A stretch of DNA of 29,312 nt. It comes from Haplomitrium mnioides (taxonomy: Eukaryota; Marchantiophyta; Haplomitriopsida; Calobryales). Under the pieces are notes generated by a model. That model had not been told where the DNA came from, made no database searches, and worked only from the letters and a program-made list of their open reading frames with translations. Where the stretch lies: NCBI GenBank assembly GCA_049999725.1, contig JBNGIS010017982.1, forward strand, positions 24,350 through 53,661. The letters run 5' to 3'. The position numbers and the translations under genes are program-made. Shown one piece after another: positions 19,157 through 29,312 of the stretch. Positions within the stretch are counted from its first letter, which is position 1. The number at the start of each line of letters is the position of its first letter.

Positions 19157-20150
19157 ACATCACTTTTAGCAACTTTCAATCAAGCACTTACTTTTACTCA
19201 AGTTGGAGTTCAAACCACAACTTCAACAACATCTCAAAAATAGAAGTGACAAATCAAATTGTCAAAAGAAAGTTCAAGGAATGATTCCCAATCAAAAATT
19301 GTTTTGCTAGAATTGTCACCAAGGGTTCAAACAATTTTGGAACAAAGATTGCTCAATGTTAAAGACTTTTGCAAGAATGCAAAATCGGCTCGGTCAAGTT
19401 TTCCCAACATTGAAACTTGTTTGCCATGTTTTGGAAAGTATAATCCAAAATGTAAATATACTTTGGATGATGCAAAAGATCTTGAAGATATTGCTTTGTC
19501 TCCAATTAATGGATACACATACAAACTAAATCAACCAATCACGCAAAAGAGTTTTTTATTTGGGCCAAAACCCTAATAGGTAAATACTTTATGTAGTAAT
19601 TCTTTTCCAAAAGTCAATCGTGACAAGAGTTTTATTTAGAAAAACTTGATCTTAGCAAAACAGAAAGAATCAAATTATGACTTTACAATAAGAGATGCCA
19701 AGAAAAGAATCAAGATAGTCAAATCAATTTACTTTGATTGGTGGAACTATTGTTTGTAAGATTGCAATCAAGTTAATATTGTCTACGGAGAATGATAAAA
19801 TCCAATAATACAAGAACTCAAAAATGCAAATCATAAAGGCTCTTTTAGAAAGAGAGGTTTTTTTCTTGAAAGAGAGGTGTTTGCTTGTGAGTGGATGGAA
19901 ATTTTCTTTCAAGAACACTATGAGAAAATGCTCACTTGCTAAATATATAATTTGCTCAATAGTTCTACCAAATGAGAAGTTTTTGTTGCATTGTTATTTT
20001 TTATGGTTTTACAGAATATTGGAGAACAAACTTTCCAATTGTCAAAATCCCAAATGCAATAGGCTTGAAGTTTGTGAAATGTTTGAAGAAGTAAAATCAT
20101 TATGGAAAAGATCTATTTTGGAGTCTCACAAAGGTGAACTAACTATTTGA
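19157..20150 (+). pseudogene. Unrecognised degenerate ORF
   Basis: One frame from ATG 19157 runs 'MTSLLATFNQALTFTQVG', two stops near 19247-19255, then openly from 19259 to 19576 ('KIVLLELSPRVQTILEQRLL', 'SSFPNIETCLPCFGKYNPKC', 'YTLDDAKDLEDIALSP'). After 19580 another frame gives 'YDFTIRDAKKRIKIVKSIYF' and 'DWWNYCL', and from 19824 a 108-codon open stretch ends at TGA 20150 ('NPKCNRLEVCEMFEEVKSLW'). Composition is like ordinary soluble protein, with paired Cys in 'CLPCFGKYNPKC' and 'CQNPKC', unlike the repeat-driven frames nearby. I do not recognise a family. It may be another element's gene: it starts where copy C's homology stops and runs in the opposite direction. Confidence 0.4.
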
Positions 20151-20159
20151 TTTTTGCAA

Positions 20160-22400
20160 TTTTAAGTGTGTTAGTGTTTTGTGTATTTTTTAATACATTA
20201 TTTTCAATTCAATATTGTTGTATGTTGCTATATATTTGCATGAGACTCTACACATGAAGTGGACTTTTTGTCCTCTTTTGTCGTGGTACTCCTTACAAGT
20301 TTGAGTTGTGATTTGTAGTCCATTGCATATTGTTATGACAAAAAATAAAAGATTAAAACAAGTAAAAAGAGCACACAAATGCATCTATGGAGCTCAAAAG
20401 AATTTGCATCAACTATGTAGTCGACTCAAGAGCAAGTCTTCAACACCAACAACATTACTGTTTAGAGACTATCGTTAAAAGACTTATATTGTTATTTTAT
20501 TATGTTATAGCTAGAATTCTATGCAACAAGACTAGACACGTTGGAAAGGACTTTCAAAATGAGCAAAATGAAAGAATTTTTTTTTTGTGGAATCAAGACA
20601 ACATCAACTCATTAGCGGACAACCAAAACTCAACAAATGCACTATGAAAGAAGAAAAACAAAACATCCCTTCTATATGGGTAAGTGCTTTCATGGGAAAT
20701 TGTTGTGGGGAGAACTTTTGGTAGTTTTTTATTTGTGTTTTGTCATAGTGCTTGTTTATGTGAGTATGTGAGTAAAATCCTATTATTATTAAAATTAAAA
20801 ATATCAAAAAAACTAGGAATGTAGCATGTTGTGAATTGATTGCATGGAAAATATAGTCAAGAGAAGGCAACATTAATTTGCAATAAGGATTAGGAGAACA
20901 TGTATCTCACATTGCATGAAAATTTAGATGAGAGAAATAATGTTTTTAGGTGGAAACAATGTACGTGGTGTTGAAATAGAAGAATAAAAAACAAAAAATC
21001 ATGCAACATGTACAAGGTATGTAATGGTAAGCAAATCTTCCTCTCCTCTTTTGTCTTCTCTCTCAATCTCAATATATCAATGTGTGTAATGATGCTCATA
21101 GGTTACAAAAGTATATGTGCTAATCTCTTATGATTAGTATTAGCCATAACCCTAGTTACATGTGCTAATCATAGGTTAAGGCCTAATTATAGACTAGCCT
21201 ATTTATCTTACTATACATAGTGCAACACATGGAGATATAATGGGAGATTTTGCGAATGCTCTCTCTCTCTCCCAACCTCTCTTGGTAGATCTCTTGCTCT
21301 AGACTTGAATTTTGTGTAGGATATGTAAAGTTGAGTCACTCTCTGATCAGAATTATGTACTAAAGAATGAAGACAGGAAGAATAGGCAATCAAAGGATCA
21401 AAATTCTAGAAGAATGGTGGATTGGATATTAAAAATCTAATTGGAATGCAAGAGATTGTAAATCTATGTGAAGTATATTAGAAGAAGGTTGTGGAGCATG
21501 GTATGATAGAGAACACATATTTAACAAAGGGAAGGAAGCAGTAGTCGACATACTAGAAAATAAAAACAAAATAAGAATGTAGAAACGTTGTAGTGATTTG
21601 AAGAATATTGTGCTTGTTGAGTGTGTTTCATGACAAAATGTTGAGAAATTTGACCTCATGTACTTACAAATTCTAGAAGGTTTGCGCTATTGGAGCACAA
21701 TAAGAATGATCTACCAATCGATTTTTATGGCTAAGAAAGCATGTAAGATATGAGAATTGTTATGTTTTTTTTGTATCTCTATCATAGTGTATCATTTTGT
21801 CCCAACGTTGAATTGTTTATGCAGAGCTAAATCGTAATCTTGTTGTTTGTATGTATATGTCTATTGTATGTGTGTTTTCTAGTTTGGAAGATGAGGCTAG
21901 AAAAAGAAGACTTAATAAAAAAACAAGAGTCTACCTCTCCTCTGAGTGAGTATTGTCTTGGCAGTTTGTAGAACCAGTCCGAGAGTGTAAAAAATGACGA
22001 TCTCAAAAATATGAGTCTACCTTAGTCATAGCCTAAGTTCATAGCCCATGCTCATCCCCACTCTAGACATCAATTGTCAGCTTCTTGCTCTCTTGCGATA
22101 GACAACTCTAGAAAACCCATTTTCTGAGCTATATCAAGTCCCTTTGTCTTAAAACATACCATCATCATAGTTCTATCTGTCACTCTGACTCCCATAATTC
22201 AATATTGTTCCCTTGAATAGAACCAAAATTTTATCTCCTTTCATAAATTAGCCTTCAAATGTTTTTTCAAAACTCATTCATCATCATGTGTGCTTATCAA
22301 AAGTCTCATAGTAGTACTTTAGCCTACTATTCTCTCTTTCTTCAAATTATTATAACCTTAGCTATTGTTCTCATGTTTTTCTTGCCCTCCCAAACTATAT
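20160..22400. other. AT-rich region, no gene seen
   Basis: Short frames only (for example 20387-20647 plus, 20604-20873 minus, 21429-21659 minus), none with a domain. Small items: a hairpin-like 'gctaatctcttatgattag' near 21120, with 'tgtgctaatc' and 'cataggtta' each present twice between 21098 and 21180, and a (CT)n run at about 21259-21274. Confidence 0.4.
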
Positions 22401-22419
22401 CTTTGCACAAGTATGTTTT

Positions 22420-22930
22420 CCTTTTGTCATTGTAGGCATATGCATCTTCTGACCCTTGTAGCCATTTTTTGTCATGACCTCTTATCACCCTCTTTGTTGT
22501 AAAGCTTGTACTCTCTAAACCAAATTGAAACCAAATTCATTGTTGTAGCTTGTTGTCATAAAACCAATGTTCATGATCAATTCCTATAACCTCCTTTGTT
22601 TCCAAAGTCATCTATTGTTGCAAGCTTGCTAGTTCATAATCGGGTCCCGACTCTTCTTTTGTATACCCTTTTGTCGTAACTTCAATTTTGTAATTCCCTT
22701 GTTGTAGCCTCCCTTTTTGTGACGTCATTTCTACAACCACCCAATGTGTCTCATTATCCATTGGTCCCTACTCTTATCCAGTAGGTTTGCCACAACCAAA
22801 AGCCATCTGTCAATAGGGTAGCTTGACCTCCTTATTTGAGTAGTTCTACCCCTTGACGCCATCATTCCAACCACCGCCTTCAAAATTGAAACAACTTTGT
22901 CTTTAAAAAACAAAAACATATCCTACTAGA
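22420..22930. repeat. Pyrimidine-rich stretch with recurring TTGTTGTAGC-type motif
   Basis: 'cattgtaggc', 'cccttgtagcc', 'tttgttgtaaagc', 'cattgttgtagc', 'ttttgtcgtaac' and 'cccttgttgtagcc' recur irregularly from 22430 to 22710, in a C/T-rich context. This looks like a much-decayed tandem repeat. The minus-strand frame 22731-22919 is not supported as a gene. Confidence 0.35.
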
Positions 22931-24055
22931 TATTTTCTGCAATCTTTTATCTCCTCCTTTTATATACGAAGTTTAATTGAGATGATTCTAATCTAGCCTT
23001 TGATATATGAACTTATTACTAACTTTCTCTATACTTAGCTACAAAGATGTAAATTTTCCTAATTGACTCTATAACTACTCTTTCTATAATGACCAACATC
23101 AAACTCAACCCAAAACCTATTACCAATTAGCTTGCGTGGCCTAACTTGAGGAAGTTGAACTAGCACAATGATCAACATTGCAACTCACCTACATTGCTCG
23201 ACTTAAAGAAGTTGAGCTATCATCTTTAATCAACGCTACAAAGCCAACATCCAGTCCCTCACAAAGAATGGAGTGATCTAAAAGGATGGTGAGAGTCACA
23301 TTCAAATAGATCCTAGACTTTAAGAAGCAAAATGGTAAGAATGTAGTCTAAGCAAAAAGCAAACAAGGCTTTTTGCTATCTCTTGTGGATCAATATAGAA
23401 TTCTCAAAGTGCTAGAACTAGGTCCAACATTGGGTTTGTTGTCATCAATGATTGTCTATCCAAGGAAACATTCTATACATATGCAGATTCATCTATAGTT
23501 TTGGAAAGATTAGTTGACGTGGGTGAATACTGAACGTGGCAATAATCTTGTTTACTGATTATTCATGTTGCTTCCAAAGCCAACGTAATATTCCTTTTTC
23601 TAATTTTCCTTATTGTCATTTTTCAAATTATCATGAGTCTAAAGTTTCGGTTGCGAATATCAAACAAAACTATACTACAACTAGCACTTACCTTACAAAA
23701 ATTGTGTCATTAATATACTACAGCCATAGGACTTGTTAGAGAGCTTCCTCCTATAGCCCAAATAATTAGTGCAACAGTGGCGCTATTGCCCTTCTCCTCC
23801 ACCTCATTTCCATTCACTTGCCCTCTTGATTATCTAGCCTGATTTCTTTACACTATGGAAGTTTATTGAAATGGCAAAAGAATGTGATATAGATCCCAAT
23901 TAATTTTTTTATCGTATGTGGTTGGAGATAATTAACACAATTTGGTGGCTAGCAACATGAATTCCCTTAGAAACACTTAGTTTTGATGAGATTGAAGCTA
24001 TTACCTGAGAATATGTTCATCCAACTTCCAACAATGTATAGTTTAGAAAGTTTCC
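22930..24055. other. AT-rich region, no gene seen
   Basis: A few repeated phrases ('cttgaggaagttgaact' near 23146 and 'cttaaagaagttgagct' near 23202, about 55 bp apart) suggest decayed repeats. The frame at 23536-23739 has no recognisable domain. Confidence 0.4.
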
Positions 24056-24059
24056 CAAT

Positions 24060-24265
24060 ACATTCTAGTTGCCTTGCCGATATTTCCTTGTGGTCCAAAA
24101 TTACCTTGCCAAAACTTCCTTTCTAGCCAAAATTGTGTTGCCTTGATTTGCATTACCTTGCTAAAATTGCTTTGTCATTGCAAGATTGCCTTGTCTTACC
24201 TTGAATTTTCTAGATTTCCTCATCTCGTTTGCCTTGCCATATTGCATTTTCCTCTTTGCCTTGTA
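24060..24265. repeat. Degenerate 'TTGCCTTGCCAAAATTGC' repeat
   Basis: The phrase occurs in variants near 24070, 24100, 24139, 24160, 24187 and 24230 at about 20-45 bp spacing on the plus strand, with strong C/T bias. An overlapping 67-codon frame (24074-24277) is driven by the repeat. Confidence 0.5.
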
Positions 24266-24740
24266 CTTATTTTGTGACTCCTTTCTAGAATGGAAAAGTC
24301 ATGATCATTTGTTTGGGTCTTATATTGCCACCTTATTATTTGACTTCCAATGATCATTTGATAGATGCCAACCTTAATTCCTCCATGTTGATTTCTTATA
24401 GCTTAGAGACCATAGCTCTTATTGTTGCTTCTCTTCTCCCTCCCTTCTCCCGTAGCACTTATTTGTTGCTGTTTTTGAAGAAATTTTTTTTGAAAATCAA
24501 ATATTTTGACTTAGTTTCTAACAATTTATAAGGCACCCTCCTCTACCACCACTCTTCCAATTAGAATGATGCACTCATCATTGTCAAAATTTGCCTATTT
24601 TTTGTTTACACCTAATTCTTATTGTAGTTGAATCTTTTAGACTTGTCACCAATCCCCTACTAATGAGTTTTCAACCTACTATGCCTTCTCATTATTCCTG
24701 CCCAAAATTTACATGCTAAATGGCAGTCAATTGCGTAGAC

Positions 24741-24938
24741 AATAGTAAATGTCGTACTCTTCTAACACTCAAATATCAAATTAGGTTCTTCATCGAAGGC
24801 TTACCCAATAGTAAATGTTGTACTCTTCTAGCACTCAAATATCAAATTAGGTTCTTCATCGAAGGCTTACCTAAAAGTAAATGTGGTACTCTTCTAACAC
24901 TCAAATATCAAATTATGTTCTTCATCGAAGGCTTACCC
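24741..24938. repeat. Three tandem 66-bp units
   Basis: The units start at 24741, 24807 and 24873 and differ at only a few bases each. Each contains 'aatagtaaatgt', 'actcttctaacactcaaat' and 'ttcttcatcgaaggcttacc'. They are by far the youngest tandem repeat in the window. The unit is a multiple of three and has no stop in one frame, so an 82-codon frame (24720-24968) shows a 22-residue repeat containing 'LKYQIRFFIEGLP'. No other evidence supports a gene. Confidence 0.92.
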
Positions 24939-24969
24939 TATTTAATTCAGGAGCATGTGTTTCTCTAAG

Positions 24970-25500
24970 ATCTCCAAATTTAGATTTCCCCCTACCCAGA
25001 TCTATTATTTGTCTAAATTGAATAATTTATAATATTATATTATATTATATTACTTTGAGTTGATTCTTGAAGAGCAGCAGTCGAATTGCAAATTGCATCA
25101 TTTGGGGACACAGTAAGAGTTGCACAAAGGAGGAATCAAGGTCGCCCATGCATTGCAACCATGTGACAAGTTAAATCAAATTTAAAGATGAATAATTAAG
25201 AAAGATCTACATCGAATTTGAGTTCTAGCAAATTTTTGAGTCAAATCACGTTTTTCAAGAAATTTTGATTCAAATTCATCAAGAGGACAAGCGCAATTAA
25301 ATTTCGAGCAGATTGCAACTTGAATCAATTGAATTGATTGAGAATTGATGAAGAATTCTTCAGATTTCAAATGACTGAAATTTTGAAAAATTTACAATCA
25401 CGAAGTTCATTCATGGCAAAGCTCCGATACATCAACAGTTCAACATTACTAAATTTGAAAGTTCGAAGCTGAAGAAAGTTCAAAAAGGAAGATTTCATTT
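24970..25500. other. Spacer, no gene seen
   Basis: A TATTATATTATATTATATT run near 25032-25050 is followed by mixed sequence rich in 'aaatttga' and 'gaagttcaa' phrases. The minus-strand frame 25182-25370 has no recognisable domain. Confidence 0.4.
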
Positions 25501-25504
25501 GAGA

Positions 25505-25945
25505 GGTGAAACAATGCTAAATCACCATTTTAATATTGACTTATCAAAAGTTCGAAAGGATAGAAGTTGAAAGTTCGGCAAGTTTTTTGAAGGAGTCCTC
25601 AAAACCTCAATAAATCACTATTTTGGCAAAAGTTTGACTCAGGTTTTTTGGGTAAAAATCGAAAGTTTGAAAGGCTTTTCTAAGTGTTCATATTTGTGCT
25701 TTATCACTGTTTCAAAAAATTTTATTATAAAATATTGAAAGTTTGAAACAAATTACTGAGTCGAATTGAAAATTCAAAGTTGAAAAGGCTTATTTCAAGG
25801 TGAAACAACAATATATTGCTATTTCAAAATTTTTTATTATAAAGCATTGAAAGTTTGAACTGCTTTTTGGTGAATCCTGAAAGTTTGAAAAGCCTCAAAA
25901 GAAGTCACCAAAACAACTTAGAATCACCATTTCATTACTTTGCCG
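25505..25945. repeat. Degenerate ~90-115 bp repeat
   Basis: The phrase 'aaatcaccatttt' or a variant recurs near 25520, 25614, 25703, 25815 and 25930, usually preceded by 'ggtgaaacaa' or 'cctcaa' and followed by 'gaaagtttgaa'. The clearest pair is 'ttattataaaatattgaaag' near 25722 and 'ttattataaagcattgaaag' near 25834. Units are strongly diverged. Confidence 0.55.
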
Positions 25946-25984
25946 AATTTTTCTTTTTTAAAGAGAAAAATATAAAACTAATCT

Positions 25985-26400
25985 AGCTCGAAGGGGAACT
26001 GCCCCTATAGTCGAATCGGAGAGTGCCAAGTGCCGAATGCCAATTGGAGATGCTAGAGCCAAACCCCACCCCTAGATGCAGGGAGTGAGGGGGTCTCTTA
26101 TTAATAACCGTTGAAGGAAGATTGAGTGAAAGCTTTTTATACATCGATCAGTTTTCGGCAGTTTTCTTATGGGACTAAATGAAAGTCCCTCGTGAAGCGA
26201 CGTCTATCGCGGTACCGGACCTTGTTTCTGAAGCACGGGATTTATCCCCGTGCCTATTAAGTTTGCCGAAGCTGTCATATTATTCCCGATCTTTCACTAA
26301 GTCTGCCGAAGCTACCATCTATTTCCCGAGCCTCCGCTAAGTCTTCGCCAAGGCACCATATTGCTCCCGGACCTGATTGGACTACCGAACCTAACAATTT
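25985..26400. repeat. GC-richer island with ~40-bp repeats
   Basis: This stands out from the AT-rich surroundings. The end part (26249-26395) has four units of 38-41 bp: 'cccgtgcctattaag' then 'tttgccgaagctgtcat', 'cccgatctttcactaag' then 'tctgccgaagctaccat', 'cccgagcctccgctaag' then 'tcttcgccaaggcacca', and a partial 'cccggacctgattgg'. The first part (25985-26110) has paired phrases 'aaggggaactgcccct' (self-complementary GGGG...CCCC) and 'gtgccaagtgccgaatgcc'. No ORF. It could be part of the LTR or leader of a larger retroelement. Confidence 0.55.
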
Positions 26401-27330
26401 AAAGAGCAAGGAAGATCAGCTTGTGAAAATCGACATTTACACTTCTAATTGACCATTTTTTTGATTTTGAACACACAGACCTAATTGCTTGCTCTGGGCA
26501 AACAATTTGAGCTATCAAGTGCAAAGTTTGGTGGAAAATTGACTACAAACTAAGAGTTTACTTTTTTGATTCATAGAAGCTGAACATCCTAACATTTGTG
26601 TTATGTTTCTAACTTCTTCAAAATCTAGAAATAAGAACATATCAACATGTTTGAGGTCTAACAAAACCAAAACTCTATTCTTGGATCTATAGCTGAATCA
26701 TCAATCATATACAACTACTATTCTGATTGATCAACCATCTAGTCGATTTATACATTTAGATGAATCCATCAAATCAACTATTTCTGAAACATTGAGAGCA
26801 TCTATCACGCATACTGGAATCATAATATATCATCAACTTTTTAACACAAATCTACATTTCTGTATAACCATATAAGATTCTTCAATACTCTGTTTTTACA
26901 AAAACACAAAACTTGATACTCAGATCAGAATAACATTGACCATAAAATTTTTGAGCTATAAAAGATAGTCTGACATTTTACAATAACCATAATTTACTCC
27001 CTACATATACACAAAGTTGAGAATAATTGTTTGCAAAATTCAGAATATAGAATCTACAAAAATGATTCTATACATAGTATATAAGTTTAAATTGATTAGT
27101 TGGCTCATATTTTTGAATAAATCAGAGCAAGCTACTTGCTACAACTAATCCACAAGGTTAACAACTATATACTTGACGATCTCAGCTCTCAAACTCACTA
27201 TTTTCTTAGAAATACAACTTCATATATTCTGATAAAACAATACAGGTCAATGTTACATATTCTGGAGATCTGATTCACTTTCAACAGCCTACAGCTGCAA
27301 GGAGAACAAAATTTTTACTACTAGATTTTG
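26400..27330 (+). other. Possible 5' LTR or leader of the copia element
   Basis: AT-rich, non-coding and without supported ORFs, lying directly upstream of the copia gag. A 5' LTR should end just before the primer site near 27333, but the 3' LTR lies outside the window, so neither LTR end can be confirmed by comparison. Confidence 0.3.
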
Positions 27331-27331
27331 T

Positions 27332-27346
27332 TGGTGATATCAGAAC
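27332..27346 (+). other. Possible primer binding site of the copia element
   Basis: 'tggtgatatcagaac' resembles TGGTATCAGAGC (initiator tRNA-Met complement) with an insertion and one mismatch. It lies about 255 bp before the gag start, an acceptable distance. Confidence 0.4.
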
Positions 27347-27601
27347 AACTGCACCAACATATATTTCAAATATACAGAGTCAACTTCTTGCCTACAGCAA
27401 GAAGAAGAGGGAAGCATATTTTTATAGCAACTCTGTTATCTAGTTTTGTTATAGATCTATAAGAATTCAAATAACAGAAAAAAAAGATAAAAGCATTATG
27501 TCATTTATTAATTAGAACTCTTTTAGTTTCTGAATATATAAAATCCTTCAAGAAATATGTTTTCTATTTCTTCAACTTTGTTCACATCAGCATTGTAAGG
27601 G

Positions 27602-28520
27602 ATGGAAAAGCTAAGTTTTAAGAGCTTGACCATAGAATGAGAAAATTACCTCTCTTGGTCACTTGATGCTGCAACTCACCGTGTTTCCAAATGTTTGGAA
27701 ATAACTATCCTCATTGATGAGGATATCAATGCTCAATAGAAAGCACAAGCATTGGTGTTTATTAGACACCATCTATCTGGTCCTCTGAAACTGCAATACT
27801 TAAATGAGAGTAATCTTATATTGTTGTCGGATAGCTCAAAAGAGCGTTTTGGCCACACTAAGACAATCCATCTGCCAAAAGCAAGGCATGATTGGGTAAA
27901 TCTGAGAGTTCAAGATTTTGCAACAATATCCAAATATAACAGTGACCTTTTCAGAATTATAGGTCAATTAACTCTATGTGGCATCCTATTTCAAAAGACG
28001 AAAATTTTGAGAAAACATTGTCAACTTTTCATCTTACCAATATGATCCTATTTGCACAATACAGGAATATGAACTTCATAAGGTATTTTGAATTGATTGC
28101 ATATTCACTATTGGCAGAAAAACACCAAGATTTACTTTTGAAAAATTCTAAGACCAAACCTTCTAGAACTCTGCCAATATCTCAACCACATGAAGTGAAC
28201 TATAGTAAACCAGTGAATAATAGAAGAAAGCCACAACAAAGAACCAGATTTGGTTCCAATAGGCAAGCCTCAAATAGGGGAAAAGCACCAATGACTAGAA
28301 TGTATAATAATCAATTCAAGGGGAGAGGCAGAGGCAAGAGCTCTACAGGAAAATCCTTTCCAAGAAAATAGAGAGGTGGCAGACCTCAAAAAAGAGGAAG
28401 AAATATGCCATCTACAAGTAATACAAGAGGCTCAACTATCTGTACTAGATGTGGTACCATGGGCCATACTCAAAAAATATGCAGAATCCCAGCACATCTA
28501 GTTACACTATATGCAAAAGA
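27602..28520 (+). pseudogene. Copia gag (degenerate)
   Basis: ATG 27602 gives 'MEKLSFKSLTIE', a stop, then 'ENYLSWSLDAATHRVSKCLE', 'QALVFIRHHLSGPLKLQYLN', 'KERFGHTKTIHLPKARHDW' and 'VNLRVQDFATISKYNSDLF'. This is the UBN2-type gag domain of plant copia elements. A frame change near 27980 leads to 'ISKDENFEKTLSTFHLTNMI', 'YFELIAYSLLAEKHQDLLL', a basic Arg/Gly-rich linker and the zinc knuckle 'CTRCGTMGHTQKIC' (C-x2-C-x4-H-x4-C, 28441-28482). Stops at 27638, near 27737, 28369 and near 28522 show decay. Confidence 0.85.
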
Positions 28521-28639
28521 CTAGAGTAAACAGAATATTATAGAGAATCATGGAGTGTTGATGGAACAAACATATACACTCAGTGATTATGTTGATAAGG
28601 ATGATGATTTGGTTGTTCCAGAAAAGCATATGTTATAGT

Positions 28640-28760
28640 GTATATCTACAGTTTCTAAATTGGATGACATTAATGCATGCATAATTGATACTGGCAACAC
28701 CCACACTATATTGAAGTGTAGATCCTTCTTTACAAATATTACGCCCTCAAGTTGAAATGT
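28640..28760 (+). pseudogene. Copia protease (degenerate)
   Basis: 'CIIDTGNTHTILKCRSFF' carries the D-T-G active-site triad (GAT at 28687) of the aspartic protease, in the same frame as gag. A TGA near 28756 precedes the next open block, 28759-29247, which begins 'TTTIGSNQIEERHGPTIF'. Confidence 0.75.
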
Positions 28761-29312
28761 GACAACAACTATAGGCAGTAACCAGATAGAAGAAAGACAT
28801 GGACCAACCATTTTTACTATGCAAAGAAGAACTGCACTATATATCAGATCTGCTATATATGCACCAAGTGCTACTAGGAATCTTATTAATTTTAAAGATA
28901 TAAGAGATAATGGATTTCATGTAAACACTAGCACTTGTAAAGATCAGGAGGTGCTACATATTTTACAAAACACTCGTGAAGGATTTGAAATAAAAGAAAC
29001 ATTGTTTGCATATCCCTTTGGGTTTTATGTAACCCAAATTCGAAGTTTCTTACTTGATGCAAAACAAATTGATCACATCATATTATGCCATAAACGCTTA
29101 GGACATCCTGGCACAAATATGTTTCAGAATATTCTCAAAGTGTCCAGATCTATTCCTCCTAGTGTTAAACCACATATGATCAATAAACAATGCATTGAAT
29201 GTTCTCAAGGTAAGTTAGTCCACGGCCAGCAATATCCAAGACTGTGATGGATATATCGAGATTCTTTGAGAGACTACACGTAGATGTATGTGGCCCTATA
29301 GACCCACCAAGT
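28759..29312 (+). pseudogene. Copia GAG-pre-integrase and start of integrase (partial)
   Basis: A 162-codon open stretch gives 'IRSAIYAPSATRNLINFKDI', then 'LCHKRLGHPGTNMFQNILK' and 'CIECSQGKL', the H-x4-H...C-x2-C zinc-binding region of the copia integrase N-terminus. A frameshift at about 29245 is followed by 'MDISRFFERLHVDVCGPIDP', the first catalytic Asp (HVDV) of the integrase core. The window ends here. Confidence 0.85.

Larger units (their letters stand above)
17080..19160 (-). pseudogene. Copy C: third degenerate copy of the ParB/methyltransferase element
   Basis: On the minus strand from about 19160 it matches copy B's exon 2 ('LENIVTSQDDWLQFAFHCME', 'LLEIEDMKWTHLEVLS') to an exon end at 18708 with an intact donor, GTAAGTT. 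An intron full of the 24-bp repeat follows (18241-18707), then exon 3: 'LTTIAKGRKKTKAAREETKE', 'QDQAPTLVSYPPSLFSSLP', 'KCKKWKFKQQ', a remnant aligning to the motif IV region, 'GYNL...KHDD' and 'GIFDMVSSF'. Exon 4 has 'KLKHLGDYASLKIYHKLQAL' and a decayed AdoMet loop ('LDLFFGLSMGIACALKLMKN') near 17350-17400. The homology fades after 17090. Everything upstream of the ParB-like domain's C-terminal part is missing. Many stops. Confidence 0.6.
27332..29312 (+). mobile_element. Ty1/copia LTR retrotransposon, 5' part, cut by the window edge
   Basis: Gag, CCHC knuckle, protease, GAG-pre-integrase and the start of the integrase follow in copia order on the plus strand. From 27976 to 29247 a single frame is kept, interrupted by about five stops. 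Two frameshifts (near 27980 and 29245) are also present. RT, RNase H and the 3' LTR would lie to the right. Confidence 0.85.

Noticed and set aside
20387-20873. Small ORFs on both strands
   Set aside because: No recognisable domain, low-complexity AT-rich composition, no splice or poly(A) pattern.
24720-24968. 82-residue protein with three 22-residue repeats
   Set aside because: Fully explained by the 66-bp tandem repeat; no homology or expression evidence in the sequence.

Overview
The window looks like a stretch of a large, AT-rich plant nuclear genome made almost entirely of decayed mobile elements and local tandem repeats. I see no intact host gene, tRNA or rRNA. The plant assignment rests on a chromodomain-bearing Ty3/gypsy element with an initiator-methionine-tRNA primer site, a Ty1/copia element of plant type, and spliceosomal-type introns. 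I cannot name the species.

Layout. 1-811 is a purine-rich, degenerate array of about 65-bp units. 1440-2103 and 7246-7810 are two halves of one degenerate coding element (copy A), split by a Ty3/gypsy chromovirus at 2104-7245. That retroelement lies on the minus strand, has two 414-415 bp LTRs, and carries recognisable gag, protease, RT, RNase H, integrase and chromodomain remnants. A second and longer copy (copy B, plus strand, 10894-14601) and a third (copy C, minus strand, about 19160 down to 17080) belong to the same family. A degenerate ORF runs divergently from copy B at 9985-10610. An unrecognised broken ORF (19157-20150) abuts copy C. From 20160 to 24720 there is little but AT-rich and pyrimidine-rich sequence. 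24741-24938 is a clean 3 x 66 bp tandem repeat, 25500-25945 a degenerate repeat of about 100 bp, and 25985-26400 a GC-richer island with about 40-bp repeats. A Ty1/copia element begins near 27.3 kb and runs off the right edge inside its integrase.

The most interesting item is the A/B/C family. Its 3' exons encode what reads as the C-terminal half of a beta-class (N4/N6-type) DNA methyltransferase: a KP motif followed by an S-G-S-G-T AdoMet loop. Upstream in copy B is a segment resembling a ParB/Srx-type domain (YEIAGGNH). ParB-like domains joined to N4/N6 methylases are a phage and bacterial architecture, but here the gene has introns. The same 24-bp, doubly palindromic, CpG-bearing repeat fills intron 1 and intron 2 of copy B and the matching intron of copy C, and variants lie near the copies. 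All three copies are broken by stops, frameshifts, deletions or splice-site changes, so any activity would have to come from intact relatives elsewhere in the genome.
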